From: Rhodanobacteraceae bacterium | Lineage (GTDB): Bacteria > Acidobacteriota > Terriglobia > Terriglobales > Acidobacteriaceae | Length of the DNA stretch: 46,393 nucleotides | Reading direction: 5' to 3' | Assembly (NCBI GenBank): GCA_903970285.1 | Contig: CAJCHN010000113.1 | Location: forward strand, 1 to 46,393 | Made by a program: the position numbers and the translations under genes | Shown here: piece by piece, positions 17,652-24,999 of the stretch | Layout: each line of letters opens with the position of its first letter | Position numbering within the stretch: position 1 is the stretch's first letter | The notes under the pieces: model-generated | Told to the model about the DNA's origin: nothing | Databases searched by the model: none | Seen by the model: only the letters and a program-made list of their open reading frames with translations

Positions 17652-18169
17652 TGGGAGGCCTTCTTCTTCCGAGTTGGCTTCAACTCTTCAGCGGCAGTCG
17701 GCGCAGGATGCAACACCGCCCACAGCCGGTCCAGCAGCGAGGGCGTCTTCAGCACCGCTTCCAGCAGCAGGAAACAACGACGGGAGTCAGCATGGTGGGC
17801 AATCGCCAGCAGCGCCCGGCAAAGTTCCGGATCCTGCCGGCCAAACCGCTCCGCACCGGCAACGATCCAGAGATCCAGCTTGTCGTCCATCACCTCCGAC
17901 GTGCGCAGCTCCGACTGGAAGTCTGACGGATCCTCAACCAGGTAGCCGGGATGGACCTTGAAGAACCTCGCCAGCAGTAGCCTTGTCGTATTGGTCAGAT
18001 GAGGGCGGGCGCCGGATTCGAGCTGCGAAAGATAGGACTGCGAGATGGTCTTGCCCTTACTCTCTTCCGCGATCGCCCGAACCACTTCCTGCTGGGTCAT
18101 CGCACGATCGAGCCCGCGCAGCGAACCTTCCACCTCGCGCAGGTAACGGATCTTGTCCGAGAGCTTCAT
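17648..18169 (-). CDS. XRE-family transcriptional regulator heading the flotillin/PspA operon
   Basis: 173 residues. The N-terminal ~75 residues form a helix-turn-helix of the Cro/XRE type, with recognition region GKTISQSYLSQLESGARP; the rest is helical with no sensor domain that I recognise and a basic Lys-rich tail. ATG 18169 was chosen because AGGAG lies 11 bases upstream and the family start (MKLSDKIRYLRE) fits; the alternative TTG at 18199 has no better site. Its stop overlaps the NfeD start by 4 bases. The promoter just upstream contains an inverted repeat, suggesting self-repression of the whole operon. Confidence 0.88.
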   Translation of the reverse strand: MKLSDKIRYLREVEGSLRGLDRAMTQQEVVRAIAEESKGKTISQSYLSQLESGARPHLTNTTRLLLARFFKVHPGYLVEDPSDFQSELRTSEVMDDKLDLWIVAGAERFGRQDPELCRALLAIAHHADSRRCFLLLEAVLKTPSLLDRLWAVLHPAPTAAEELKPTRKKKASQ

Positions 18170-18201
18170 GAGCCAGACCGCTCCTATCGCGATCTGCAAT
18201 C

Positions 18202-18230
18202 ATAGTATTGCAATATGCAATAGAACGCAA
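18202..18230 (-). promoter_or_regulatory. Predicted promoter of the XRE-NfeD-flotillin-PspA operon
   Basis: On the minus strand, TTGCGT (18225-18230) and TACTAT (18202-18207) are separated by exactly 17 bases, a fair sigma-70-type pair (3/6 and 4/6 matches). Transcription would begin a few bases downstream of 18202 and give a leader of roughly 25 bases to the XRE ATG at 18169. The stretch is conspicuously AT-rich for this GC-rich window. Confidence 0.6.
18206..18222. promoter_or_regulatory. Inverted-repeat operator in the promoter spacer
   Basis: TATTGC-AATAT-GCAATA is a perfect 6-bp inverted repeat with a 5-bp centre, lying in the spacer between the predicted -35 and -10. TGCAAT also recurs as direct repeats at 18195-18200, 18209-18214 and 18216-18221 (offsets 14 and 7). 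Bound protein here would block RNA polymerase, so this is a likely autoregulatory site for the adjacent XRE protein. Confidence 0.6.
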
Positions 18231-18282
18231 GAGAAAACGACGGCCTTCCTGCGGGTGCTTAGGGGTCGGCAACAGCACCGAG

Positions 18283-19803
18283 TCAAACAGGAGGAAGAAA
18301 GCCGAACAGCTTACTGACCGTTCCGAGCGGCAGCGGCTCCCGTTCCACAAAAATCTCAAGCATCGTCGTGGTGTACGGATACAGCAGCGATTCATTTCCC
18401 CTCTGGGCCAGGGCAGTGATATCCAGCTTGACCGGTTGCCCGGCGAGCGAGTCGATCGCCAGACGCTGCGCCTTGTCCGAAGGGCCGCCGTCCCCCGTGT
18501 ATGCCTCGTATTCCAGAAAAGTGGAACCGCTGGAGGCAATCAGTTCGATCCACATCTTCTGCGGCTTGCCCTGATCCGTGTTCATGGTCAGCATCGATTC
18601 GGAGAGCCGGATGTAGAAGCATCGGTAGCTCGCATCGCCGGTGTACGTATCGGCAATCAACGGCACCGCTGCAAAGTCCCGCGCATCCGATTCGCTCAGA
18701 TCGTCCCCGATGAACAACTGCACGTTGTAGTCCGTCACACCGTCGCCATGGTCGTCCACCATGTGAACCACCAGTTGCTGCCAGCCCGCCCCGCCAAAGC
18801 CGTCATATGCGCTCGCATCATCCATCTTTTTCAGCGACGGAGCACCGAAGGCGAGAGCCTCGGTCTCCCATGCCGTATAGGCGTCGGCGTCGGAGAGCAG
18901 CAGGAAGTTCTTGACCCGTTTCGCCACTTCCGGGTCCGGGTTGGAGAGAATCGTGCCATGGTTCAGTCCGTCCACGGCGATCATCGGAGCCGCCAGGCGC
19001 GTGTCCGCCCACGGCGAAATATCGCAACGGATCGGAGTTCCATAGGGATCGCGCAGCTTCGATTGCCGGCGCAGGTCGAGGGTAACCTTGCGCGTGTTCA
19101 ACGCACAGCCGGCCCACCGGACCGTTCCATCCGTGCCCGGATGATTCGACACTGCAGCCAGCCCGGTATAAGGAGTGTTTCCAATGAAGACCGCCACGTA
19201 GGGCGTACCCGAACCCTTGTCATAGAGCGGCGTCGCGCACACCATGTCGCCCAGGCTCAACTCCCACGTATAGCGGCTGCCAAGCTCAAGTCCGTCCAGC
19301 ACTTCATCGCCGGCGTTCAGGAAGTCCGGCCCCAGGTCTTTGCTGCCCTTCACCAGCGCTCCCAGCCAGCTTCGGCCTTGCTTTGCCTGGGGCGAGCCGA
19401 AGGTCGCCGGCGCAAAACCGACCAGGTGCTTCAAACGTCCGATCCGGCTGCGTGGATCGTTGCGAGGATAAGGATCGCTGACCAGCCACTGGCGCAGCAC
19501 CAGCATCCCCGTCGAATGGACGATCGCGTCGAACGTCCAGGTGTCATCCTTGCCGCCGCTGCTCCATTCCGTGTGCTGCAGCGCCCGATCGAAGGCCTCG
19601 CCCAGGTCCTTGATGGACACTTCGTTGTTGAGCGTCACGTAGTTGCCGACCGCCACCGGCACCGCGTCGACACCCGATTCGGCGAGGATGTTCCGCCACG
19701 CCTCGAACGCGGCGCCTGAAGCCGAGTAGCCATGAATAAGGATGAGCCGCCCGGCGCGTACCGGCGTCTTCGAAGTTGCTGATACTGCCTGAGTCGCACC
19801 CAC
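18283..19803 (-). CDS. Alpha/beta hydrolase (lipase/esterase-like) with C-terminal beta domain
   Basis: 506 residues. The N-terminal ~300 residues are an alpha/beta hydrolase: LILIHGYSASG near residue 20 (oxyanion loop) and the nucleophile S97 in an H-S-T-G elbow. The C-terminal ~200 residues look beta-rich (several alternating strands, e.g. YRCFYIRLSESML) and may be a binding or structural domain. There is no obvious signal peptide. The GTG start at 19803 is supported by AAAGGAG at 6-base spacing. It reads toward the XRE gene but is separated from it by that gene's own promoter. Substrate unknown; lipid or polyester is a guess. Confidence 0.72.
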   Translation of the reverse strand: MGATQAVSATSKTPVRAGRLILIHGYSASGAAFEAWRNILAESGVDAVPVAVGNYVTLNNEVSIKDLGEAFDRALQHTEWSSGGKDDTWTFDAIVHSTGMLVLRQWLVSDPYPRNDPRSRIGRLKHLVGFAPATFGSPQAKQGRSWLGALVKGSKDLGPDFLNAGDEVLDGLELGSRYTWELSLGDMVCATPLYDKGSGTPYVAVFIGNTPYTGLAAVSNHPGTDGTVRWAGCALNTRKVTLDLRRQSKLRDPYGTPIRCDISPWADTRLAAPMIAVDGLNHGTILSNPDPEVAKRVKNFLLLSDADAYTAWETEALAFGAPSLKKMDDASAYDGFGGAGWQQLVVHMVDDHGDGVTDYNVQLFIGDDLSESDARDFAAVPLIADTYTGDASYRCFYIRLSESMLTMNTDQGKPQKMWIELIASSGSTFLEYEAYTGDGGPSDKAQRLAIDSLAGQPVKLDITALAQRGNESLLYPYTTTMLEIFVEREPLPLGTVSKLFGFLPPV

Positions 19804-19881
19804 GGGTCGCTCCTTTGATCAGCGCGAGGTCCGCAGCCGCGCCCACCATGCAGTATCCGCATGAGGAACCCGCCTCGGGAA

Positions 19882-19911
19882 CTGCTCGCTCGCGCGCTCG
19901 CGCGCGAGCAG
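19882..19911. repeat. CG-alternating inverted repeat in a divergent gap
   Basis: CTGCTC (19882-19887) and GAGCAG (19906-19911) flank an almost pure alternating CG/TC core. It can fold into a hairpin and has Z-DNA-like composition. It sits in the 283-bp gap between the alpha/beta hydrolase and the MetX-like gene, about 80 bases upstream of the former's start. Confidence 0.5.
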
Positions 19912-20086
19912 AAGTCTAGCCCGTCCTCCCGATCGCTGCAATGAAAAACCCCGGCAGGCCGCCAGCAAGATCTCCCCCCATGATTTTGCACGTTCGTGCC
20001 CCGCCTCTCCCGCTTCGGATAGGCTGGAAAGCGAGTCCAGTCAGCAAAAGACTGTTCCCGCTCGACCGCGCCATCAGGAGCCAGCC

Positions 20087-21169
20087 TTGATCTTCCGTGC
20101 CCTCTCAGCTTTCCTTCTTCCGGCACTCGTACTGAGTGCCGCCCATGCCGCGGACCCGGTACGGCACGTGTTCGTCCTCAAGAACTTCAAGACGGAATCG
20201 GGCGTCATCCTGCCCGAGGCACGTGTCGTCTATGGCACCTACGGCACCCTCGACTCCGCCAAGGACAACGCGATTCTGCTGCCGTCGCACTACATGGCCA
20301 GGATGGACGGCTACGAGTGGCTCATCGGACCCGGCAACGCGCTGGACACGTCGAAGCTCTTCCTGGTCACGTCCGAGCTCTTCGGCAATGGCAGCTCGTC
20401 CTCTCCGAGCAACACGCCCGAGCCATTCCACGGACCACGCTTTCCAGTCATGACCATCCGCGACAACGTCAACGTCGTCCACCAACTGCTCACCCAGCAA
20501 CTGGGAATCCAGCACCTCCGCGCCGTCATCGGCTTCTCCATGGGGGCGCAACAGGCTTTCCAGTGGGCGGTCAGCTACCCCACGTTCATGGATCGCGTGG
20601 TCGCCACGTCAGGCACCGCGAAGACCTATGGCCACGGCGTGGTCCGCAACGAAGGCCAGATCGCCGCCATCGAAACCGACTGCACCTTCAACGGCGGGGA
20701 CTACAAGACCGAGCCGGTGAAAGGCATCGAAGCCTTCAACCTGATGTGGACCGGCTGGCTCTTCTCACAGGAGTGGTGGCGCCGGGAGCTCTGGCGCACC
20801 GACTCCAAGCCGGGAACGACCCTACAGCAATATATCCAGACCATGCGCACGAACTTCATTCCCGGCGCCGATGCGAATGACCTCATCCTGCAGATGCGCA
20901 CCTGGGAGTCGAACGATGTGGGCGCTACGCCTCGATTTCACGGCGATGTAGAGAAAGCGCTTGCCTCCATCAAGGCGCCCGTCCTGTATATGCCTTCGGC
21001 AACCGACCTCTACTTCCCCGTCGAAGACGCACGCTACGAGTCGCAGTTCATCCCGCATGTTTCGCTGGTTCCAATCCCCTCGCTATGGGGTCATCCTGCG
21101 GGTGCGGGGGCCAGCCCTGAAGATAAGAAGTTCCTCAACGACCACATCGCCAGCTTCCTGGCAAACTAG
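20087..21169 (+). CDS. Exported MetX-like alpha/beta hydrolase
   Basis: 360 residues of the homoserine O-acetyltransferase-like alpha/beta-hydrolase group, but with a clear signal peptide (1-22, ending SAAHAAD), so it is not a biosynthetic MetX. The nucleophile is S151 in GFSMGAQQ. A probable acid Asp is in PSATDLYFPVED (~306) and the His in LWGHPAG (~336). The TTG start at 20087 is supported by AGGAG eight bases upstream. Acyl-ester hydrolysis in the periplasm is the best guess; acyl transfer is unlikely there without acyl-CoA. It faces the Crp gene convergently, with strong hairpins between them. Confidence 0.8.
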   Translation: MIFRALSAFLLPALVLSAAHAADPVRHVFVLKNFKTESGVILPEARVVYGTYGTLDSAKDNAILLPSHYMARMDGYEWLIGPGNALDTSKLFLVTSELFGNGSSSSPSNTPEPFHGPRFPVMTIRDNVNVVHQLLTQQLGIQHLRAVIGFSMGAQQAFQWAVSYPTFMDRVVATSGTAKTYGHGVVRNEGQIAAIETDCTFNGGDYKTEPVKGIEAFNLMWTGWLFSQEWWRRELWRTDSKPGTTLQQYIQTMRTNFIPGADANDLILQMRTWESNDVGATPRFHGDVEKALASIKAPVLYMPSATDLYFPVEDARYESQFIPHVSLVPIPSLWGHPAGAGASPEDKKFLNDHIASFLAN

Positions 21170-21210
21170 AACGCTTCTCCCGTTGCTGGGGCCGGGACAA
21201 CTCCTGGGAG

Positions 21211-21239
21211 TGCCGTTTTCTTCCTGACGGAAGACGGCA
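21211..21239 (+). terminator. Hairpin downstream of the MetX-like gene
   Basis: TGCCG (21211-21215) pairs with CGGCA (21235-21239) and TCTTCC with GGAAGA around a TGAC loop, with a 3-base bulge. It lies about 40 bases after the stop and is a likely terminator for the plus-strand gene, although no T tract follows. Confidence 0.45.
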
Positions 21240-21260
21240 TCCAGATCCGCGGTTTCGGAT

Positions 21261-21301
21261 GACGCCGACTGGAGGCCTGCTCTGGCAGGCTTCCCGGCGT
21301 C
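21261..21301. terminator. Long bulged hairpin overlapping the Crp stop codon
   Basis: GACGCCG (21261-21267) pairs with CGGCGTC (21295-21301), and GGAGGCCTGC with GCAGGCTTCC (one G-T pair), around a TCTG loop. That is a 17-bp stem with one 3-base bulge. Its right arm includes part of the Crp-family stop codon, so it probably serves as a shared end signal for the two convergent genes. Confidence 0.55.
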
Positions 21302-22109
21302 ACGAAGCGTAGAGCGGCACTGGGCCGCGCTCTTTGGGTGCACGCACTTCCCCCGGTAAGCCCGAATACAGCTGATCCAACAGCGACGAGACCACCGGGT
21401 AGCAAACGCAGGCGGCCGCCTCGAGCCGGCCACGATCCACCACCCGCAGATGACCGCGCCGGGACTCGATCGCTCCCGCTGCCTCCAGCACTCCGGCGGC
21501 CTTGGTCACGGTCGTTCGCCGCGAGCCCAGCATATTTCCCAAAAATTCCTGCGTCAGATCGAGGTGGTCCGACTTGACCCGGTCCTGCACCATCAGCAGC
21601 CAGCGCGCCAGTCTCTCCTCGGCCAGATGAAGTCGATGGCAGGCCGCCAGCTGCCCAAGCGATGCAGTATGGCTCTGTACAAATTCCAGCACGCGCCAGC
21701 GGATGACGGCGGAGTCGCGGAAAACCGTCCGCAATGCCGAGAGCGAGATCGAAAGCGCGGTTCCCTCCAGCTGCATCAGGCACTCAGTCGAGATCACGCA
21801 CGGCCCCAGCAGGTGCAGGCCGCCAATCACTCCTTCGCGTCCCATCACGCCAACCTCGACCGTGCTCCCATCCGGCATCGAGGTCACCACGGAAGCGAGT
21901 CCCGAGGTAAGAAAATAGGCATGCTGCGGTGATTGCTCCGACGCATACAGCACCGTGCGCAACGGAAGGTCGACCGCACGGCATTGCTCCATCAACAAAC
22001 GCCGCTCCAACTCGGGAATGGAATCCAGGAAGAGGCTTCGGGACGCATGGCGCTTAGGGGACAAGAGATCGCTCCCGGCTCTCGACCACCAGGACAGCTC
22101 CGCCATCAT
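21300..22109 (-). CDS. Crp/Fnr-family transcriptional regulator
   Basis: 269 residues: N-terminal cyclic-nucleotide-binding-like beta-barrel (~25-145; PDGSTVEVGVMGREGVIGG) and C-terminal winged helix (~165-240) with the recognition helix around GSRRTTVTKAAGVLEAAG. The canonical cAMP-binding Arg/Glu pair is not evident, and I see no Fnr-type cysteine cluster, so the ligand is unknown. Two adjacent ATGs (22109 and 22106) are possible starts, with AGGAAG upstream. It is divergent from the dctA-type gene, which it may control from the 170-bp shared gap (inference). Confidence 0.88.
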   Translation of the reverse strand: MMAELSWWSRAGSDLLSPKRHASRSLFLDSIPELERRLLMEQCRAVDLPLRTVLYASEQSPQHAYFLTSGLASVVTSMPDGSTVEVGVMGREGVIGGLHLLGPCVISTECLMQLEGTALSISLSALRTVFRDSAVIRWRVLEFVQSHTASLGQLAACHRLHLAEERLARWLLMVQDRVKSDHLDLTQEFLGNMLGSRRTTVTKAAGVLEAAGAIESRRGHLRVVDRGRLEAAACVCYPVVSSLLDQLYSGLPGEVRAPKERGPVPLYAS

Positions 22110-22278
22110 CGTGGCGATCGCTTCCTGGCATGAAGGTAAGAGCCTTGCGCCAGACTATGCGTGCCGTTCTGGGAAGTCTGAGCTAAAACGCTCAGTGATA
22201 GCGTGAATCCCTCCCGCCCCCCGCGGCTGGAGTAATCTAAGCGTCGGCGCCACCATGATCAGTTCCTTTTGAGGCCTT

Positions 22279-23553
22279 TTGCAGACACCTCCCCAAACGC
22301 GCCCTTTCTACACCACGCTCTACTTTCGCGTGCTCGTCGGCATCTTCGCAGGCGTCCTCACCGGCCTCTTGTTCCCCCGCTTCGGTGAAGCCATGAAGCC
22401 CTTCGCCGATGGTTTCATTAAACTCATCCGCATGCTCATCGCGCCGGTGATCTTCTTCACCATCGTCCTCGGCATTGCCGGCGTGGGCGACCTCCGGCGC
22501 CTGGGCCGCGTCGGCATCAAGGCACTGCTCTACTTCGAAGTGGTGACCACCTTCGCGCTGGCCATCGGCATGTTGATCGCCGATGTTTTTCAGCCCGGAC
22601 GCGGCCTCAATATCGACCCCGCTACGCTGAATCCCGCCGGCATCAGCCAATACACCGCTGATTCCGCACACCTGGGCGTCGCCGGCTTCCTGCTCAACAT
22701 CCTGCCTGACAGCTTTGCCGGGGCCTTTACCCAAGGCGAAATCCTGCAGGTCCTGGTGCTTGCCATCCTGTGCGGCATCGCGGTGAACATGCTCGATACC
22801 CGCGATGAGAGTGATCGCCTCCTCTCCAGCCTGAGAACCCTCAACCGATGGTTCTTCAAGCTCGTCGCCCTGGTCATGGAGGCCGCGCCTGTCGGGGCCT
22901 TCGGCGCCATGGCCTTTACCGTCGGACACTCCGGGGCCGCCGTCCTGCTCAAGCTGCTCAACCTCATGCTTTGCGTCTACGCCACCAGCTTCGCCTTTGT
23001 CTTCGTGGTTCTTGGAGTCATCTGCTGGCGCAATGGCGTCAGCCTCTGGCGCCTGCTCGTCTACCTGCGCGGCGAACTCCTCATTGTCCTCGCCACCAGC
23101 TCTTCCGAAGCTGCACTCCCGCGCCTGCTCGAAAAAATGGAAGCGCTCGGCTGCTCCAAAGCCGTGACCGGCCTGGTCATCCCGGCGGGTTACTCGTTCA
23201 ATCTCGACGGAACGTCCATCTATCTGACGATTGCGGCCCTGTTCATCGCGCAGGCGACCAACGTCCACCTTTCCCTGCGCCAGCAGCTATTCATCCTGGC
23301 GATCCTCATGCTGAACTCGAAGGGCGCGGCCGCAGTCACCGGCGGCGGCTTCATTACTCTTGCAGCGACCTTGGCGGCCATCGGAACGATTCCTGTTGCC
23401 GGGATCACCCTCATCCTGGGGGTCGATCGCTTCATGTCGGAGATGCGCTCGCTCACCAACCTCATCGGCAACAGCGTGGCCACCATTGTGGTCGCGCGCT
23501 GGGAGAACCAGTTCGACCAGCAGCAGGCCGGTGGCGTGTTATCCGGCAAGTAG
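22279..23553 (+). CDS. dctA: Dicarboxylate/amino acid:cation symporter (DctA/GltP family)
   Basis: 424-residue inner-membrane carrier of the DAACS family, which imports C4-dicarboxylates or acidic amino acids with protons or sodium. Family signatures: the serine-rich re-entrant loop ATSSSEAALPRLLEKM, then AGYSFNLDGTSIYLT and LNSKGAAAVTGGGFI in the C-terminal core. The start is TTG 22279, with GAGG seven bases upstream; an earlier ATG reads straight into a stop. The length is normal for the family. It is divergent from the Crp-type regulator. Whether dicarboxylate or glutamate is preferred cannot be told. Confidence 0.93.
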   Translation: MQTPPQTRPFYTTLYFRVLVGIFAGVLTGLLFPRFGEAMKPFADGFIKLIRMLIAPVIFFTIVLGIAGVGDLRRLGRVGIKALLYFEVVTTFALAIGMLIADVFQPGRGLNIDPATLNPAGISQYTADSAHLGVAGFLLNILPDSFAGAFTQGEILQVLVLAILCGIAVNMLDTRDESDRLLSSLRTLNRWFFKLVALVMEAAPVGAFGAMAFTVGHSGAAVLLKLLNLMLCVYATSFAFVFVVLGVICWRNGVSLWRLLVYLRGELLIVLATSSSEAALPRLLEKMEALGCSKAVTGLVIPAGYSFNLDGTSIYLTIAALFIAQATNVHLSLRQQLFILAILMLNSKGAAAVTGGGFITLAATLAAIGTIPVAGITLILGVDRFMSEMRSLTNLIGNSVATIVVARWENQFDQQQAGGVLSGK

Positions 23554-23592
23554 CCGCGCTCGCCTAAGCGCCGTAACGCCTGTACGCTGTTC

Positions 23593-23619
23593 GAGACTTC
23601 CCGGAAGCGGGTGAGTCTC
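23593..23619 (+). terminator. Hairpin 40 bases after dctA
   Basis: GAGACT (23593-23598) pairs with AGTCTC (23614-23619), and CCCG with CGGG inside it, around a GAAG tetraloop. No T tract follows, so it is a candidate terminator only. Confidence 0.45.
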
Positions 23620-23795
23620 ACGTAGCCAGCCGTCAAGAGTGCCTCCGTAACGCAGTAACTCGATCATCAATCGGGGACTTGCGACTTGACGCTTCAGCAG
23701 TTGTGCAAACGTCCAGTGAGGAGTAGCACCGCCGCAATAACGGTGAGTGCCGGTACAGGCGTGACGAGGGCATCGCAAGCAATCCAGGAGGCGTC

Positions 23796-24037
23796 GTGGA
23801 GCAAACATTTCAACACTTCGTTGGGATCGACTGGGGAACACAAACTTATCGGGTTGCCGTGCTGGATAGTTCTAAGCGACCCAAAGAGCAGTACAACGCA
23901 GAACACAGCGGCTTCGGGCAGTAGTTCACCAGCATCCACGGGCGCTGCGCGGGTTAGCCGACCGACTGCTTGGCGTCCTTATCGCATTGCTGAAAACGCA
24001 GATATGCTTGAAACTCAGACGTGCAGCGGAGAGACCA
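23796..24037 (+). mobile_element. Internally deleted IS110-family transposase remnant
   Basis: A GTG at 23796 with AGGAG upstream opens a 42-codon frame containing VGIDWGTQTYRVAVLD, the start of the DEDD (RuvC-like) domain of IS110 transposases, then stops at 23922-23924. From 23924, in another frame, ALRGLADRLLGVLIALLK matches the extreme C-terminal helix typical of the same family. The ~300 codons between are missing, so the element is dead. The C-terminal frame runs without a stop into the next gene. The ~240 bases upstream (23554-23795) hold no gene apart from the dctA hairpin and may be the old left end, where IS110 elements encode their guide RNA. Confidence 0.7.
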
Positions 24038-24529
24038 ATGAAGATCTTGGCACTATCGTCCATGTCGATTTGCTTCGTCCTTCTGCCCTCCTTCGCAAAG
24101 GCGCAGAGCTCGCCTGCTTGCAATGCTGCGCAGGTAACGTACGAATCTGCACCGAAAGACATTGAAGATCGAATACGGGTGGTGAAGGAAACGCGGCCTT
24201 CCGGGCCACCAGCGACGGGAACACGGGTCAACTCGACTCAGGGCACTCGTTGGCTCGTGCAGGTCGATCCGAACTATAGGAAAGCAGGTCCGTGGACGAC
24301 AACGCTTTACGTCGGCAATTCCGATAGTCGCCAGCCCTACCTGCTCGCATCCTTTAGAGATCATGGCAACACGTTTTCTGCCAAATGGATCAATGAAGAC
24401 TTGTTGTTCGTTCAGGTCTGGTGGGGGCGGATCGCATCAAGCGACCTGATCCTCGACGTAACGACTGGCCGCTTCATCTACGACAGGCTGGCCAATTACG
24501 GCCAAACAGCCCAGCCATGCGCGCAGTGA
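24038..24529 (+). CDS. Secreted protein of unknown function
   Basis: 163 residues. The signal peptide covers residues 1-23 (cleavage after SFAKA). The mature part is mostly beta strands (GTRWLVQVDPNY, WTTTLYVGNSD) with two cysteines, one near the mature N-terminus and one near the C-terminus, that could form a disulphide. I recognise no family. ATG 24038 has GGAGA at a good distance and starts exactly at the signal peptide; the longer in-frame reading belongs to the IS110 remnant upstream. Its expression may depend on the remnant's promoter. Confidence 0.7.
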   Translation: MKILALSSMSICFVLLPSFAKAQSSPACNAAQVTYESAPKDIEDRIRVVKETRPSGPPATGTRVNSTQGTRWLVQVDPNYRKAGPWTTTLYVGNSDSRQPYLLASFRDHGNTFSAKWINEDLLFVQVWWGRIASSDLILDVTTGRFIYDRLANYGQTAQPCAQ

Positions 24530-24999
24530 ATGGATGCGCAGAATCAGCCCTCACAGGTTGGCATCCCGGAAGCAATCCGCCCAGCATCCTTAGTTGACCA
24601 GAACCCACCGATGCTTCGGTGAAGCAGTCGCTGCAGCTCTCATATCAAAAATATCGTCGCCGTGGTTCCGGCAATGTGGGAGACGCGAGCTTCATCCGCG
24701 TCTTCCAGGCGGCTGTGCGAAGAATGGGAGACGGTTTCATCGTTTTCCATGCTTTGCATCGCTGCGCCATTTCCATGACCAATTTGCTTGCGTAAAGCGT
24801 GGGGAGTCCCCGGAACCGCGCCGGCGCTGCTTTTCAAAGCCTCTTTGCTCTTTTCCCCAACATCCGCAGGCAAATTCACGGTACAGTGTCACCAAGCCCT
24901 CAGAAAATCCAGTCTTTTCGTGCCCCTGTCCTGCCGAAAGCATCAGGAACACCCCCGCATCCCGTGATTCGCGGGATGAACTCTCTCAAGGAGCTGTCC
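24530..24999. other. 470-bp gap without a recognisable gene
   Basis: Open frames here on both strands are short, lack ribosome-binding sites and match no family that I know. The gap ends with a hairpin: CATCCCG (24958-24964) pairs with CGGGATG (24972-24978), 21 bases before the aminotransferase start. It could shape the leader of that mRNA. No tRNA-like T-loop was seen. Confidence 0.55.

Noticed and set aside
23539-23841. A minus-strand frame with LLRYGGTLDGWLRE, weakly like chorismate lyase
   Set aside because: The resemblance is short, there is no start signal, and the region fits the non-coding end of an IS110 remnant better.
24640-24879. A 79-codon minus-strand frame in the gap before the aminotransferase, first considered as an integrase or toxin fragment
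   Set aside because: No ribosome-binding site, no recognisable motif, and alternative frames are no better; left as non-coding.
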